Shown here one piece after another: positions 31,855-41,428 of a DNA stretch of 64,000 bases; position 1 is the first letter of the stretch, and each line of letters begins with the position of its first letter. Source of the stretch: Haliscomenobacter sp965225875. Its GTDB lineage: Bacteria > Bacteroidota > Bacteroidia > Chitinophagales > Saprospiraceae. Under the pieces are notes generated by a model that was not told the DNA's origin, did not search any database, and saw only the letters and a list, made by a program, of their open reading frames with translations. The translations under genes and the position numbers were made by a program. The DNA lies in the NCBI RefSeq assembly GCF_965225875.1, contig NZ_CBDDBS010000002.1, positions 1,054,001 to 1,118,000 of the forward strand, given 5' to 3'.

Positions 31855-33489
31855 ATGACCAAAAAAGAGATCGACCAAAACCTGAACGAGGATAACATGA
31901 AGCTGCAAATTGCCCGTTTGCAGCATCGCTTGGAGAAAATCAAACTTGGAGGAGGAGAAAAACGCATCGCCCAGCAGCATGCCCAGGGCAAAATGAGCGT
32001 ACGTGAACGGGTCAACTACCTCATCGACGAAGGTTCCCCTTTTCTGGAAATTGGCGCTTTTGCGGGTTATGAGATGTACCCCGACGAAGGTGGCTGCCCA
32101 GCGGGTGGCGTGGTAGTCGGTATAGGTTATGTACGCGGCCGCCAGTGTATGATTGTGGCCAACGATGCCACGGTGAAAGCGGGTGCCTGGTTCCCGATCA
32201 CGGGCAAAAAGAACCTGCGTGCCCAGGAAATCGCCATGGAAAACCGTTTGCCGATCATTTATTTGGTGGATAGTGCCGGGGTTTTTCTGCCCATGCAAGA
32301 TGAGATTTTTCCCGATAAAGAACATTTTGGCCGCATCTTCCGCAACAACGCCAAGATGTCAAGCATGGGCATTCCCCAAATCGCGGCCATCATGGGCAGT
32401 TGTGTAGCTGGTGGTGCGTATTTGCCCATCATGTCGGACGAGGCGCTGATTGTGGAAGGCACCGGGTCCATCTTTTTGGCGGGGCCTTATCTAGTCAAAG
32501 CCGCCATTGGAGAAGATGTGGACAAAGAAACCCTCGGTGGGGCAAGTACGCACAGTGAAATTTCAGGGGTGACCGATTACAAAGTGCCCAACGATCAGGT
32601 TTGTCTGGATACGATCAAGGATTTGGTGGATAAATTAGGGCATTTCCCCAAGGCCGGTTTTGATCGGATAGAATCCGCCCCACCCGCAGTTGAGGAGTCG
32701 GAATTGTTGCGCATTATGCCCAACGATTCTTCCAAACCTTACTCTACGGTGGACCTGCTCAAATGCCTGGTCGACGATTCAAAACTCACCCAATACAAGG
32801 AGCACTACGGCAAAACCATCATCTGTGCTTATGCGCGCATCGATGGCTGGGCGGTGGGCATAGTGGCGAATCACCGCGAGGTGGTGCGCAATGCCAAGGG
32901 GGAAATGCAATTTGGCGGGGTGATTTACTCTGACTCTGCCGACAAAGCCACCCGCTTTATCCTCAATTGCAACCAGAAAAAGATACCTTTGGTCTTCCTG
33001 CACGACGTGACGGGCTTCATGGTAGGTTCGCGCTCCGAGCATGGCGGCATCATCAAGGATGGGGCTAAAATGGTGAATGCAGTGGCCAATTCCACCGTGC
33101 CCAAGTTCAGTGTGGTGATGGGCAACTCCTACGGAGCAGGCAACTACGCCATGTGTGGCAAAGCTTACGACCCCCGCATCATTGTGGCCTGGCCTACGGC
33201 CAAAATTGCGGTGATGGGTGGTTCGCAGGCAGCAAAAACCTTGATGCAAATCCAGGTCGCTTCCATGAAATCAAAAGGGGAAGAACTGGACGCAGAAACG
33301 GAAGAAAAATTGTTCAACGAGATCAAAGACAAATACGACCAACAAACTTCACCCTACTACGCTGCCGCCCGCCTGTGGGTGGACGCCATCATCAACCCGC
33401 TCGAAACCCGTAAGGTCATTTCAATGGGCATTGAGGCGGCGAACAATGCGCAAGTGGAGAAATTTAATGTGGGCGTGATACAAAGTTAG
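31855..33489 (+). CDS. Acyl-CoA carboxylase carboxyltransferase (beta) subunit
   Basis: The 544-residue protein belongs to the PccB/MccB family, which moves CO2 from carboxybiotin onto an acyl-CoA. Typical features are VRERVNYLIDEGSPFLEIGAFAGYEMY, the first oxyanion region (MGSCVAGGAYLPIMSDE) and the second (NSYGAGNYAMCGKAYDP). DVTGFMVGSRSEHGGIIKDGAKM matches methylcrotonyl-CoA/propionyl-CoA type enzymes; the G(x)GGAY pattern leans to methylcrotonyl or similar branched substrates, which I cannot fix. The ATG at 31855 is preferred over a TTG seven codons upstream. The biotin carboxylase/carrier partner is not in the window. Confidence 0.9.
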   Translation: MTKKEIDQNLNEDNMKLQIARLQHRLEKIKLGGGEKRIAQQHAQGKMSVRERVNYLIDEGSPFLEIGAFAGYEMYPDEGGCPAGGVVVGIGYVRGRQCMIVANDATVKAGAWFPITGKKNLRAQEIAMENRLPIIYLVDSAGVFLPMQDEIFPDKEHFGRIFRNNAKMSSMGIPQIAAIMGSCVAGGAYLPIMSDEALIVEGTGSIFLAGPYLVKAAIGEDVDKETLGGASTHSEISGVTDYKVPNDQVCLDTIKDLVDKLGHFPKAGFDRIESAPPAVEESELLRIMPNDSSKPYSTVDLLKCLVDDSKLTQYKEHYGKTIICAYARIDGWAVGIVANHREVVRNAKGEMQFGGVIYSDSADKATRFILNCNQKKIPLVFLHDVTGFMVGSRSEHGGIIKDGAKMVNAVANSTVPKFSVVMGNSYGAGNYAMCGKAYDPRIIVAWPTAKIAVMGGSQAAKTLMQIQVASMKSKGEELDAETEEKLFNEIKDKYDQQTSPYYAAARLWVDAIINPLETRKVISMGIEAANNAQVEKFNVGVIQS

Positions 33490-33616
33490 GTTTAGGGAGG
33501 TTGAGAAGATTTAGGGAGGTTGAGGCTACCGCAGTAATTTTGACAATGTTCTTGTCCAAGTCGCTGCGGCAGCCTCAACCTTCTCAACCTCCCTCAACCT
33601 TCCTCAACTTCTCAAC
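33490..33616. repeat. TTGAG/CTCAA inverted-repeat element directly after a stop codon
   Basis: The element starts at the base after the carboxylase TAG. Left units are GGTTGAGAAG and GGAGGTTGAGG followed by CTACCGCAG. The centre holds TTGTCCAAGTCGCTGCGGCAGCC. The right side is CCTTCTCAACCTCCCTCAACCTTCCTCAAC in repeated 7-9 nt steps, ending 8 bp before the next ATG. It is a close relative of the copies at 23143 and 47391. Confidence 0.75.
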
Positions 33617-33624
33617 ATATACCA

Positions 33625-34854
33625 ATGAAATTCATCGCCAAAACACTCGCCGGTCTCGAACCCGTGCTGGTAGAAGAACTCAAAAGCCTGGGGGCTGAAA
33701 ACGCTCACCCGGGCAAACGTGCCGTTTTTTTTGAAGGAGATATGGAAATCCTGTACCGCGCCAACCTGGAGTTGCGCACGGCCCTGCGCATTTTGGTGCC
33801 CATCAGTGAGTTCAAGGTGCGCAATGAGGATGACCTTTACCATAAAATCGGGAAGATCGACTGGTCGGAATACATGAGCGTGGACGATACCTTGGCCGTG
33901 GATGCAGTGACTACTTCAGAGGTGATCCGGCACTCCAAGTTTGCAGCGCTGCGGGTAAAGGATGCGATCGTAGATCAGTTTCGCAAAAAATTCGGCAAAC
34001 GACCTGACGTCAACACCGAATTCCCCACTTTGCGCCTCAACCTCCACGTTGGAGACCAGGATGTAACCCTCGCCCTGGACAGCAGTGGCGAATCCTTGCA
34101 CAAACGCGGCTACCGGGTCGACAGCGTAGAAGCGCCCATCAACGAGGTACTGGCCGCCGGAATGATCCTACTCAGCGGTTGGCAGTGCGACAGTGATTTT
34201 ACCGACCCGATGTGTGGCTCGGGCACCTTGCCCATCGAGGCGGCGATGCTGGCTTACAACATTGCGCCCCAGATCAATCGCCAGAATTTTGGCTTCATGC
34301 GTTGGGAGAATTTTGATAAAAAATTGTGGGATAAAGTGCGCGAGGAAGCCATCCTCAGCCAGGTCGTTTTCCAGCACAAGATCTACGCCTCCGATGTCGA
34401 TTTTAAAGCAGTCAACAGCGTGGGTTACAACCTCGAAAAAGCGGGCATGGAAGGCAAAGTCGAGGTCATTCGTGAACGTTTTGAAAATGTACTACCTCGC
34501 TCCGAAAGTGGCATCCTGATGATGAACCCACCCTACGACGAGCGGATGGAACTGGATAGTGTACAAGACTTTTACAAAGGCATCGGCGATACCCTCAAAA
34601 AAAACTGGGCCGGCCACTCCGCCTGGATCATCACCTCCAATATGGACGCGGTAAAAACGGTAGGCTTACGGCCTTCCCGGCGGATTCCGCTATTTAATGG
34701 GAAGTTGGAGTGCAAGTTTTTGAAGTATGAGTTATATGCAGGGAGCAAGAAGGTGAGGGAGGAAAGAGTAGAGGTGAAAGAGGAAAGTGCGCCGATCAAA
34801 GCGGATCAGACGGAGGTGAAAAATGAAAAAGTGGGGGGGGATGATGATTGGTAG
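33625..34854 (+). CDS. THUMP-domain RNA methyltransferase (RlmL-N/YpsC/Trm14 group)
   Basis: The 409-residue protein joins a ferredoxin-like/THUMP RNA-binding part (about 1-165, with HSKFAALRVKDAIVDQFRKKFGKRPDV) to a Rossmann methyltransferase. The SAM site is DPMCGSGTLPIEAAML near 197-212 and the catalytic motif is MMNPPYDERM near 296-305. NPPY marks transfer to an exocyclic amino group, in this family m2G in 23S rRNA or tRNA. Old databases call it an N6-adenine DNA methylase, which is probably wrong. A charged, acidic C-terminal tail (KKVREERVEVKEE... to GGDDDW) is dispensable-looking. It follows the carboxylase gene on the same strand, separated by a repeat. Confidence 0.88.
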   Translation: MKFIAKTLAGLEPVLVEELKSLGAENAHPGKRAVFFEGDMEILYRANLELRTALRILVPISEFKVRNEDDLYHKIGKIDWSEYMSVDDTLAVDAVTTSEVIRHSKFAALRVKDAIVDQFRKKFGKRPDVNTEFPTLRLNLHVGDQDVTLALDSSGESLHKRGYRVDSVEAPINEVLAAGMILLSGWQCDSDFTDPMCGSGTLPIEAAMLAYNIAPQINRQNFGFMRWENFDKKLWDKVREEAILSQVVFQHKIYASDVDFKAVNSVGYNLEKAGMEGKVEVIRERFENVLPRSESGILMMNPPYDERMELDSVQDFYKGIGDTLKKNWAGHSAWIITSNMDAVKTVGLRPSRRIPLFNGKLECKFLKYELYAGSKKVREERVEVKEESAPIKADQTEVKNEKVGGDDDW

Positions 34855-35015
34855 AGTGGAAAATTTCACTTGTACCAATAACAAGATTTAATGATCATCA
34901 CCAATTCAATTATTCCAATGGGACTTCGTGAAGCTATTTTGGAGGGTGTAAGACTTACCAAACCAAGCTTCTCCCTTAAACATGTGTTTTGCTTAGATCA
35001 CCCACGATCCTCGTT

Positions 35016-38000
35016 TTAGTGTTTGATGATTTTGGTGTTAAACAGGCCCGAACGGGTTTGAACAGTTATAAAATACCATTGGCCTTTGCTCAGGTTTGAG
35101 CCATTGACCTGAAGGTAAGGCATATTAATGTTTGAATTTTGCCATAATACCCGGCCTATGCCATCTCGAATCAGAACAGATTGGATGTTGTTCCCAGGGT
35201 TGTCGCTATGTATAGAAAATTCATGAAAAAACGGATTCGGGAAAACGTTCAATCGCCCCTTTGTATAGTTAAGCTCTTGACCTGTAGCTATTTTTGACAA
35301 ATAAAAACCTGGGGTTGGATAGATTAAATTACACCCTTCATCATTTAGCGGCAGTTTAAAAGTTTTCATCACTGAGAAGGTATTTAATAAGCTATTTGTG
35401 TAATGAGCCCCAACCGTGCTGGCTACCCAAAGATGGGGACCTTGACCTTTGGACATGGTCATGGAAGCATCCATTAAAGGGCTACCGAGTTGAGTCAAGT
35501 CTAATAAGGCCCCATTATGGGCATTAAAACTTGCTACAACTACGTCCATGGATCCTAAACCTTGTCTACCTTTGCCCGCAAAGTTTGATGACGTATCTCC
35601 CACAATCGTCATTTTAGGGCTACCCTCACGTGCGGGGCTGTGACCAGTGTGATTGATAAAAAATGCACCATTGTACAAGTAATAATTCAAGCCACCCAAC
35701 TTCAACTGATCTTTTGTTGCAATGATGGTCTGTGCTTGCAAACCTTCAATTTTCTTGATCCATCTGGTGTTTCCTTCTGGGGTAAAGGCAATGAGATAGG
35801 TTTTGGGCTTAAGGGTGTCTCCATTATAAATAGGTTTAATGTTGTGGTAATAATTTAGTTGAGTATAAGTGAGATAATAATTGCCTACCTCGTCTATTGT
35901 GTAAGCATCGGGATAGACCTTGGTTTGGGTTTGCCCTATCCATTTGTAAACAGGCCTGATTTTAGTGAATTTTAAAGCGCTTGTATCCAAATACAAAAGA
36001 CCTTGATTGATTTGACTAAGGTTAGCAGGAAGCGTAATTCCATCCAATTCAGCTGAGCGGGTTTGAGGTGGCATTTCGTTGTAAAGCACCATTTGCCCAT
36101 CTGGTGCCCATTGTGCTGTTAAGTTAAATTTATAGTCGGGTTGCCCCGGAAGGTAAATAGCGTATAGTTCAAAACTCTTGTACAAACTAGGAAAACTACG
36201 TTGTTGCATCACCTGTCCTGCTCCATTTAAGCGTAAAACAAGGCCCTCAGCGGGGTTTTGGTCGTCAACCAACATGGTTTGATCCATCATAAATGCCTCC
36301 CCAGCTCGCCTTTGAGTAACGTAGTAAAGTTCATTGTTTTGCCCCACCAACAAAGTTCCCCTACACCAATTGGGAGATTTAAAATTGTTGCCATTTTGGT
36401 TGTAAAAAAAGCGAATCCACAAAATTTCACCCTTTGGTGAAACCTTGATGATAAATGCACCTTGTCCTGGACGAATGTAATCCAAACGAGGATAAAATGG
36501 ACTATTAAAGCCAAAGCCGCTATATCCATATCCCAAGAGGTAAGTATTTTCATCTTGATCACATTGCACTTGTTCAATGGCGTATTGTTCGCTAGCATCA
36601 TAAGGCCCATTTTCCAGTTGCCACAATAAGCGACCATCTTTAGCATATTTTTTGGCAAACCAACCAGAAGGCTCACTCAAATATCGAAACAAACGCCCTG
36701 GCAACCGAACCGAACCCGCAATAACCCTGCTCCCTTGTCTGTCTTCGGCAATGGCATGGCTATCATAATGAAATATGTTATAAATACTATCTACATGGTT
36801 TTGGCTTTTTGGGGTTGGACAGATTCCACCAGTACCCACTTCTCCCAACTTATTAAACACTTCAATGCTACGCGAAAGGCTATCTACACAGCCCTCTTTG
36901 GAATAGGCGTACAGGGTAACTTGTCGGATACCAGGTCGGGTAAAGCGTAAACCCTGAGGTTCCCTGGTGTCATTGCGCGTATAAACAGCACCTCGACCAA
37001 AACGCCAATAATAACTGCTGGCTTTTTCGCTAAGATTCAAAAAACGGAGGGTATCACCAGTAAAAGTTTCTGCTCCTAATGGTTCGAACTGAGCATCTGG
37101 TCGACGAGCATAAAGATGAATCACATGCGATTCGGCCGCTCCACAACTAAATCGCTCATGCTGAACGAATACCTGGAAACTTAACTCTTCAAATAGAGAT
37201 CCAACAAAAGCCCTTCGCAATTGTGTCAAATGGGTAAGCCGAGCTGGAACCAGAACTGTTCCCCCATTTCCTTTCACTTTGGGTAGACCTGAGTCGGCCC
37301 AATATTCATAACGTTTTTGAGTATTGCGAATACGGATATAAAAAAGCTTTTGTAAACAAACTGTATCCTGATCTACAACTTCAATTCCGGGCGTCGAGTT
37401 GAACAGATGAATTTTATGAGCTTGGCTGACTAATTGGTTCCCGCAATTATTTTGAATGGTAGCAAAAACGAAAAAAGTGCTGGTCGAATCTTCATTCCCT
37501 CCCGGATAGCCTTTAATAATCAAATCTTTACCAGTACCAGCGTCACCGGCAGAATACCCACAACAAAGCCGACCGACCGAATAGGTAACTCCAGGTTGGC
37601 TATTTAGAATCAAGAATTGAGCGTAGTTTCTTCCACAAAGTGTATCCTGTAAAGAAACGCTCTGCAATTTAATCAATGAATAACCAGTATAATCCAGCAC
37701 TCTTACCATAGAATCGAGTTGGAAGCCATCACTGATAACCAATTTGATGGTGTCAGAGATGTTGGTACCGACATTAAATGAGGCTTGGTAAGTATTGGCT
37801 AAAGGGCGATTGTTACGGTACCATTGAAACTTATAGTTGCGATTACTTTCGTTTTGAAGTTGGAGTACTCCAGCTGAAGTACAGATTGTGCTGATATCAA
37901 ATTCGAAGTAGGCCAATGGATGCGCTACTCCACCGCGGTTGCTAGTCAGTGCAAGGCGCTCACCTTCTCCACAAGCCCACATGACATCTGAGTTGAAGGG

Positions 38001-38915
38001 CACTAGTTGACCTACTTCGGGGTCTTGGTCGGAGGGTAAACGTTCCCAACTTTTCCCTCGATTCCGGGTTTGATACACGTACCCAGCTGCGCTATATCCT
38101 ACACTGTCATTAACAAAATAGATGTTATCTGTTGAAAGTCGAGCAATGGGAGCATTGACACGGGTCCAACTTACTCCAGCATTGGTAGAATAATAAATGT
38201 CTTCGTTTGTGCTTAGAGCATAAATCAGGTTTAACGAAACGGCAGAAATAGCCTTAATTGAAAAAGGGAAGTAGCGTTGAAAGGTCCAACTAACACCACC
38301 GTCTACAGTTTTTAATAAAATATCCGGGCCCGCTACATATCCCACCTGATTGTTTACGAAATCCAGGTGACTCAGTTCATTTCCTCGGGTGCTAAAAACC
38401 TCCGTCCAAGTGTTGCCCCCATTGGTCGTACGCACTATCCCGTCGCTAAACACGGCAAAACCTATTTCATTATTTGAAGGAAACTCCATGCGAGAGAAAT
38501 AATTTTCAAGGCTCCCGTCAAAAGAAAATGGCTTATGAAAGACAACTTTCCAACTGTTTCCATTATTGGTACTCAACAATATGGACGGCTCATCGCCATA
38601 TTCACCAGCAACCAATAAGCGGTTGTTGCCAAATGCTTTAATGTCGGAGTGGTAAAACCCAAAAGTCAGATTGACCGGATTCGATCCGTAGTCTACATTA
38701 TTGTCTGTGATGAATTTTTTTTGAAAAGTGCGGCCTGAGTCAACTGTAAAACCGACCCAATTAGTGCTCAATACAAAACCTTCGGATCGGGAGAAAAAGG
38801 AAGCATTCAGAAAAGTATTTACCTTATCATCACCTCGGTGAATGCTACGCCATTGTGCGCCAACTTGAACAATGCAATAAAAACTCAGGAAAAACAGGAG
38901 GGTAGTTTTTTTCAT
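35016..38915 (-). CDS. Large T9SS-secreted protein with BNR/YCF48-like and PKD-type domains
   Basis: 1299 residues with a signal peptide (MKKTTLLFFLSFYCIVQVGAQ). Residues 40-340 hold about five BNR/YCF48-like propeller repeats (SWKVVFHK, TTNGGNTWTEVF, TVDGGVSWTFQ, STNAGVSWTRV, TRNRGKSWERL). Ig-like modules and one PKD-like module (DTLRFLNLSEKASSYYWRFG) follow to about 720. The region 730-1200 resembles SBBP-type repeat proteins describing large beta folds. The end is a type A sorting domain (LNVFPNPFFHEFSIHS). Its start lies 10 nt after the stop of the preceding T9SS gene, so they are cotranscribed. Function is unknown; secretion or surface attachment is inferred from the tail. Confidence 0.82.
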   Translation of the reverse strand: MKKTTLLFFLSFYCIVQVGAQWRSIHRGDDKVNTFLNASFFSRSEGFVLSTNWVGFTVDSGRTFQKKFITDNNVDYGSNPVNLTFGFYHSDIKAFGNNRLLVAGEYGDEPSILLSTNNGNSWKVVFHKPFSFDGSLENYFSRMEFPSNNEIGFAVFSDGIVRTTNGGNTWTEVFSTRGNELSHLDFVNNQVGYVAGPDILLKTVDGGVSWTFQRYFPFSIKAISAVSLNLIYALSTNEDIYYSTNAGVSWTRVNAPIARLSTDNIYFVNDSVGYSAAGYVYQTRNRGKSWERLPSDQDPEVGQLVPFNSDVMWACGEGERLALTSNRGGVAHPLAYFEFDISTICTSAGVLQLQNESNRNYKFQWYRNNRPLANTYQASFNVGTNISDTIKLVISDGFQLDSMVRVLDYTGYSLIKLQSVSLQDTLCGRNYAQFLILNSQPGVTYSVGRLCCGYSAGDAGTGKDLIIKGYPGGNEDSTSTFFVFATIQNNCGNQLVSQAHKIHLFNSTPGIEVVDQDTVCLQKLFYIRIRNTQKRYEYWADSGLPKVKGNGGTVLVPARLTHLTQLRRAFVGSLFEELSFQVFVQHERFSCGAAESHVIHLYARRPDAQFEPLGAETFTGDTLRFLNLSEKASSYYWRFGRGAVYTRNDTREPQGLRFTRPGIRQVTLYAYSKEGCVDSLSRSIEVFNKLGEVGTGGICPTPKSQNHVDSIYNIFHYDSHAIAEDRQGSRVIAGSVRLPGRLFRYLSEPSGWFAKKYAKDGRLLWQLENGPYDASEQYAIEQVQCDQDENTYLLGYGYSGFGFNSPFYPRLDYIRPGQGAFIIKVSPKGEILWIRFFYNQNGNNFKSPNWCRGTLLVGQNNELYYVTQRRAGEAFMMDQTMLVDDQNPAEGLVLRLNGAGQVMQQRSFPSLYKSFELYAIYLPGQPDYKFNLTAQWAPDGQMVLYNEMPPQTRSAELDGITLPANLSQINQGLLYLDTSALKFTKIRPVYKWIGQTQTKVYPDAYTIDEVGNYYLTYTQLNYYHNIKPIYNGDTLKPKTYLIAFTPEGNTRWIKKIEGLQAQTIIATKDQLKLGGLNYYLYNGAFFINHTGHSPAREGSPKMTIVGDTSSNFAGKGRQGLGSMDVVVASFNAHNGALLDLTQLGSPLMDASMTMSKGQGPHLWVASTVGAHYTNSLLNTFSVMKTFKLPLNDEGCNLIYPTPGFYLSKIATGQELNYTKGRLNVFPNPFFHEFSIHSDNPGNNIQSVLIRDGIGRVLWQNSNINMPYLQVNGSNLSKGQWYFITVQTRSGLFNTKIIKH

Positions 38916-38925
38916 GGTTCAAATT

Positions 38926-41358
38926 TTAAGGTGTGACGAGGCATTTTTTTAGGGCAACTCCTTCTGTACACACAACTCGTAGGGTGTACATGCCACCTGG
39001 CAAATGATTTACCGCAATGGCTTGATCCAGTTTGAGCCCAGCGGCTACTTGTTGGCCATTCGCTCCCAATAGTTGCCAATACTTGAGGTGTAACCCCCCA
39101 GTGTTGACCCATAAATTTTGATCTACTGGTTGTGGATAAACCTGGATAAATTGATTTAGGATTGCAGCGGTTTCAAGGGTATTTACGATTCTCCCAAGTG
39201 GCAAAACGGCATTTCGTGCATCATGAGGAATGGTTTGATTCAACTGGTTGATCAGACGCACGTTTTGGATTTCCAAATTTAAAGTTTTACCCAAACGTTG
39301 GATTTCAGTAGGTTCAAGGGCTAAATAAAGTTCACCGATTTTTCCACGGCCACTACTGGTCTGCTGATTGGTTCGCACCATTGCAACATCTATTCGCCCA
39401 ATACTGGCATCGTTGCGCTGCATAGCCATTAAATCGATGCCTAAAGTGCCTAGCCAAGATGACCGAGGATAGAATCGTATCCTTTGCTCAGCTACTTCTT
39501 TGGGGTTATAGACAATACTGAAGGCGACGCCGTATACCTGAGTAGCCGCTATATCGGCACTACCTAATTCAATGGATAGCAATTGTCCAGCGCTCTTTTT
39601 GAGCGTATCAGCACGCACGAACAAGGGGATTCCAGCAGCTCTGATTTCGACAGGAACCAATGGTGGTTTGTAATCCTGGTAAAAACGCTGCCAGTTTTGC
39701 TGAATAGCCAACGTGTCCAGATACTCAATATACCCATCTCCATTGGCGTCGATAAAAGCCAGGTCAGTATTTCCGCCGGGCAATTTTTTGCCCCAAGGAT
39801 CTAAGGCTTGGGCTTCCCAATTCAAGGATGCTGATTGCCGAGCAGGTCCACGGTTACCAAAAGCCAAGCCTATCGGCAAGAGGTCAAAATGATTTACCCT
39901 ACCACTTCGGTCACCGTCTCCTGGCCACAAAGCTGGTTTAATGCTAATTTCAGCAGGATAGATTTTTGCCCCCAAAATGTCATCTCCACTGATGATCTCA
40001 ATAGGAAAAGTAGGATTATCAAAAGTAATATAACTGGTATCTTCAAAAAGTTGAGCCTGAAAACAAAGTTCAAATAAAGTTTTTTCAGTAACCAAAGGTA
40101 TGGCTGAATTATAATTTTTTGAAAACCGTATAGAACCCAGTTTGGTATCGGTCAGGTTGAAATTATTAATTGCTAGCTCGGAATCGACCAGCTTTAATGT
40201 CAAAAATTTTAATTGTTCAGGGTTCCAGCGTAAGGCGAACTGTAAACCGAGCAATGATTTGGTGTTTGTAATGGCTACTTCAGAGCAAAAAATACCACCA
40301 GATATCACTGTTGAACTGCTTGCCCGCAAGGCAGGGAGCGTATCTGAGGCGATACATTCACTTCCACTTAAATTTTCTAACCTGGTTTCACAACCATTGG
40401 CATCGCTTACAGTCACCGAATAAACAAAATTGCTAGCAACCTTAATCTGGCTTCTGCTCCGATCAATGGCATAACTACCTTCACTCCACTCGAATACGTA
40501 TTGGGGTTTACCACCCGAAGCTTCTAATCGAATGGTAGCTGAATCAGGTTTGGTGGGAAAGCAATTTACTGAAGCTTGTAAAACCGGGCCAGTGCCACTT
40601 GGTGGTTCAGTAATGTTCACCTGTGCCTCAATGGTGTCATTTTTGGCATCAATCACCAACAAAGGATACTTTCCAGGAGCAAGATTAGTCAACCTTAAGC
40701 GGTACAGGGTGCCATTGCTGGCACGGCTGAAGTATTGATATGGAGCTGTTCCTCCAGTTACCTGAAGCAAGATATTACCAAGTTTACAGTTTTCTTTGCT
40801 GGTACAGATATCTTGAAACTTCAAAGAAGAGACAAGTACATTGGATTTGAGTACTAAATTGGCTCCAATCCCAGCAGAAAGAAAATTTGCAGTAAGGGCT
40901 TCAGAACTGCCGTCCAAACTGTAAACATACTCGGCAGACCTATTTGAGCTAAGCCCGATTTTGGTGCGACTTTTATTTTTATCCTTGATCAAAAATCGGA
41001 GGGTATAAAAAGAGCTGTTGTCTAGTAAGGTTTCGCCAAGATTAAAGCCAAGTTCGTCATTCCAGGCAAAACGCGAACTACCTTCTGTTGGAACCCCACT
41101 GTTTGGAGATTCAATATTATAGACGCGAAGCAGTGGGTCCAATTCCAAAACATTGATTAATTGCAACACTTTAGGATCCCATTCTGCTACATAGTCGAGG
41201 GCATAAATTTTAACAAAGCCTTTTACACTTACTTGAACATCCACCGTGTCTCCTCTGACAGGGCCTTTTTGGGAAAAAATAATACTCAGGCAGTGCTGTG
41301 GCTGAGCTTTAAGGAAAATACAACAGCACAGTATTGACCAAAGGAATAGGTATTTCAT
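38926..41358 (-). CDS. T9SS-secreted protein with cohesin-like, SprB-like and dockerin-like domains
   Basis: 810 residues. After a signal peptide (MKYLFLWSILCCCIFLKAQP) there is a cohesin-like beta domain at about 25-155 (VDVQVSVKGFVKIYALDYVAEWDPKVLQL). Two SprB-like modules lie at about 180-330 (GGTAPYQYFS, GGKPQYVFEWSEGSYAI). A second cohesin-like domain is at 345-465 (LLGLQFALRWNPEQLKFL). A dockerin-like Ca pair covers 470-570 (GDGDRSGRVNHFDLLPIG; DANGDGYIEYLDTLAIQQNW). A third cohesin-like domain is at 590-690 and a type A T9SS tail (VYPQPVDQNLWVN) ends it. It is the first gene of a two-gene operon. The mixture suggests intra- or intermolecular cohesin-dockerin pairing on the cell surface (inference). 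Confidence 0.8.
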   Translation of the reverse strand: MKYLFLWSILCCCIFLKAQPQHCLSIIFSQKGPVRGDTVDVQVSVKGFVKIYALDYVAEWDPKVLQLINVLELDPLLRVYNIESPNSGVPTEGSSRFAWNDELGFNLGETLLDNSSFYTLRFLIKDKNKSRTKIGLSSNRSAEYVYSLDGSSEALTANFLSAGIGANLVLKSNVLVSSLKFQDICTSKENCKLGNILLQVTGGTAPYQYFSRASNGTLYRLRLTNLAPGKYPLLVIDAKNDTIEAQVNITEPPSGTGPVLQASVNCFPTKPDSATIRLEASGGKPQYVFEWSEGSYAIDRSRSQIKVASNFVYSVTVSDANGCETRLENLSGSECIASDTLPALRASSSTVISGGIFCSEVAITNTKSLLGLQFALRWNPEQLKFLTLKLVDSELAINNFNLTDTKLGSIRFSKNYNSAIPLVTEKTLFELCFQAQLFEDTSYITFDNPTFPIEIISGDDILGAKIYPAEISIKPALWPGDGDRSGRVNHFDLLPIGLAFGNRGPARQSASLNWEAQALDPWGKKLPGGNTDLAFIDANGDGYIEYLDTLAIQQNWQRFYQDYKPPLVPVEIRAAGIPLFVRADTLKKSAGQLLSIELGSADIAATQVYGVAFSIVYNPKEVAEQRIRFYPRSSWLGTLGIDLMAMQRNDASIGRIDVAMVRTNQQTSSGRGKIGELYLALEPTEIQRLGKTLNLEIQNVRLINQLNQTIPHDARNAVLPLGRIVNTLETAAILNQFIQVYPQPVDQNLWVNTGGLHLKYWQLLGANGQQVAAGLKLDQAIAVNHLPGGMYTLRVVCTEGVALKKCLVTP

Positions 41359-41428
41359 GGGGAAAGGTTTGATTTTCCCTAAAGTTAATTGTTCTTACGT
41401 ATAGAAAGTGTTAAAATTTAATCAGACA

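Noticed and set aside
33625..34854. DNA adenine methyltransferase of a restriction system
   Set aside because: The N-terminal THUMP-type region and absence of a restriction partner fit an RNA methyltransferase.
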